Below, in pieces: positions 4,272-5,561 of a DNA stretch of 5,561 nt (positions are counted from its first letter, which is position 1; every line of letters begins with the position of its first letter). Origin of the DNA: an uncultured Nitrospira sp. (GTDB lineage: Bacteria; Nitrospirota; Nitrospiria; Nitrospirales; UBA8639); contig CABVRQ010000040.1 in the NCBI GenBank assembly GCA_902500695.1, positions 1 to 5,561 on the forward strand. Reading direction: 5' to 3'. A program made the position numbers and the translations under genes. A model generated the notes under the pieces. The model did no database searches. It had not been told where the DNA came from and saw nothing but the letters and a program-made list of their open reading frames with translations.

Positions 4272-5561
4272 CACGCTGGCCCTGCGCCTCCTGATTTTAT
4301 CGAGCGTGTGGGTGGTACTGACTCTTGTGGTGGTCGGGGTGCTGTTAATGCTTCTGTTTCGCTCCCATGTGGAACGCCGATTTGATGACTTCATGTTTGA
4401 TCAGCTCAAGGGCAACATTGCGGCCAGCGATATTTCTACCAGGTCGGGAGTGTTAGAGATGACCTGGACGCCTTCCAATCTTCGCTTTCACCGGCCTTTA
4501 TCCGGTTGGTATTGGCAAATTCTCGAAAACGGGAAATTGGTCGCCCGCTCCCGCTCCCTGTGGCAGCATACCCTTGAGGTCACCGATCCGGGCATCGGGA
4601 CCGGTTTACAGGTCCAGGCTCTCAGAGGGCCCGAGGGAATGGCGTTACGCGGCCTTGTTGAAAATGTCACCTTGCCCGATTCAGAAGCCTCATTTACGTT
4701 TGTGGTGGCCGGTCCCGTTTCCAATATTGATCAGGATGTCCAGGAATTTTCCAAAATGTTGTTGATCACGCTGACGGCATTGGGGGTAGGATTAGTGAGT
4801 GCCGTTTTCTTTCAGATTCGGATCGGGTTACGCCCGCTTTCCCGGTTACAACAGGCCTTGGCGGAAACCCGATTGGGGAAAACAGCCAGGCTTCCGGAAA
4901 GTTTTCCAGGGGAAGTGCAACCCGTTGTCTCGGAGCTGAACGCGCTCCTGGATCATAATGCGGCTCTCCTTGAGCGAGCTCGAACCCAAACCGCGAATTT
5001 GGCTCATGCGCTAAAGAATCCTTTAACGGTCCTGACGAATGAGGCCCGTGCCATGGAAGGGGAACAGGGGAGCCTGATGGGAGAACAACTGAAGAACATG
5101 ACCCACTCGGTGCATCGGTATCTCTCACGGGCCAGAGCGGGGGGAGCGAATCGATTCACGGGTATCCGAACGCCTGTCGGGACCATAGCCGAGGATCTGC
5201 GTTTTTCGATGGATCATCTTTACAAGGGCAAAGCTCTCAACATTCATTTGATAGGACTGGAGGAGGTCTATTTCCATGGCGATGTCCAGGATTTAGAAGA
5301 AATGTTGGGCAATGTCATAGACAACGCCTGCAAATGGGCCAAGAGAGAAGTTCAGATTCGTGGAGAGCGGGCCGGGGACAAATGGCGGGTCGTTGTTGAT
5401 GATGATGGTCCTGGTATCCCCGAAGGCCAGGAAGCTGTGGTCATTCAACGAGGACGCAGGCTTGATGAAGCCACACCGGGTAGCGGCCTGGGGCTCGACA
5501 TCGTCTTTGATATTGCCGTGCTGTATGGCGGCTCCTTGCATCTGGAGCGATCCCCGTTGGG
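4261..5561 (+). CDS. PhoQ-like sensor histidine kinase, 3' end cut
   Basis: Open from ATG 4261 to the right edge (433 codons), overlapping the regulator gene by 11 bases. TM1 is about residues 8-33 and TM2 about 166-186, enclosing a periplasmic domain of some 130 residues. That domain contains RPLSGWYWQI (78-87) and ARSRSLW (95-101), motifs I associate with a PhoQ/FeuQ-like sensor group. A HAMP-like linker (P192) leads to the H-box NLAHALKNPLTVL with phospho-accepting H249. The catalytic domain has an N-box (GNVIDNACKWAK; N351, N355), G1 box DDDGPGIP (380-387) and G2 box GSGLGL (407-412). The ATP-lid string VIQRGRRLDEATPG parallels PhoQ. All catalytic residues are present. The PhoQ acidic patch that binds Mg2+ and antimicrobial peptides is not visible, so the signal may differ. 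By comparison with PhoQ only about 15-25 residues are missing. It should phosphorylate the upstream regulator and is an inner-membrane dimer. Confidence 0.92.
   Translation, partial: MKRNTLALRLLILSSVWVVLTLVVVGVLLMLLFRSHVERRFDDFMFDQLKGNIAASDISTRSGVLEMTWTPSNLRFHRPLSGWYWQILENGKLVARSRSLWQHTLEVTDPGIGTGLQVQALRGPEGMALRGLVENVTLPDSEASFTFVVAGPVSNIDQDVQEFSKMLLITLTALGVGLVSAVFFQIRIGLRPLSRLQQALAETRLGKTARLPESFPGEVQPVVSELNALLDHNAALLERARTQTANLAHALKNPLTVLTNEARAMEGEQGSLMGEQLKNMTHSVHRYLSRARAGGANRFTGIRTPVGTIAEDLRFSMDHLYKGKALNIHLIGLEEVYFHGDVQDLEEMLGNVIDNACKWAKREVQIRGERAGDKWRVVVDDDGPGIPEGQEAVVIQRGRRLDEATPGSGLGLDIVFDIAVLYGGSLHLERSPL

Noticed and set aside
4488..5541. Several minus-strand ORFs and one plus-strand alternative-frame ORF within the kinase region
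   Set aside because: The frame starting at 4261 encodes all histidine-kinase boxes without interruption, so the others are shadows of it.

Overview
The window reads as part of the chromosome of a Gram-negative bacterium. One protein is a probable outer-membrane beta-barrel, two have export signals or N-terminal anchors, and the sensor kinase has a periplasmic loop between two membrane helices. Base composition is middling, ribosome-binding sites are AGGAGG-like, and nothing suggests a plasmid, phage or insertion sequence. The lineage cannot be fixed from this sequence. Proteobacteria or Nitrospirota would both fit, and I hold this guess with low confidence. No rRNA, tRNA, CRISPR array or transposase was seen.

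Layout. (1) 1-428, plus: the C-terminal two thirds of a DUF502 membrane protein, cut by the left edge. (2) 429-742: a convergent intergenic stretch with hairpins, including a UUCG-loop terminator serving the next gene. (3) 743-985, minus: an 80-residue PepSY-like protein without a signal peptide, with a candidate promoter whose -35 overlaps a CTCAAC repeat/palindrome. (4) 1231-1683, minus: an exported OB-fold protein of the YgiW/YdeI (BOF) family. (5) 1684-1995: a divergent intergenic region with a strong 33-nt imperfect inverted repeat. (6) 1996-2781, plus: an outer-membrane beta-barrel-like protein with a small in-frame acidic repeat. (7) 2828-3088: a doubtful small membrane ORF with a faint PspC-like pattern. 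(8) 3224-5561, plus: a tight cluster of an exported PepSY protein, a PhoP/OmpR-type response regulator and a PhoQ-like histidine kinase. The kinase runs off the right edge probably only some 15-25 residues before its end.

How the parts may work together (inference). The last three genes look like an envelope-sensing operon in which a small exported PepSY protein is made together with the sensor it could modulate, as in the rhizobial FeuN-FeuP-FeuQ arrangement. A hexamer-N5-hexamer repeat (CTTAAC and TTTAAG), resembling sites bound by PmrA/QseB-type regulators, sits just upstream of a candidate promoter for this operon and suggests autoregulation. The BOF protein, the second PepSY-like protein and the barrel lie within 3.5 kb and are plausible members of the same envelope-stress regulon. 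In Escherichia coli a BOF gene (ygiW) also neighbours a two-component system (qseBC).
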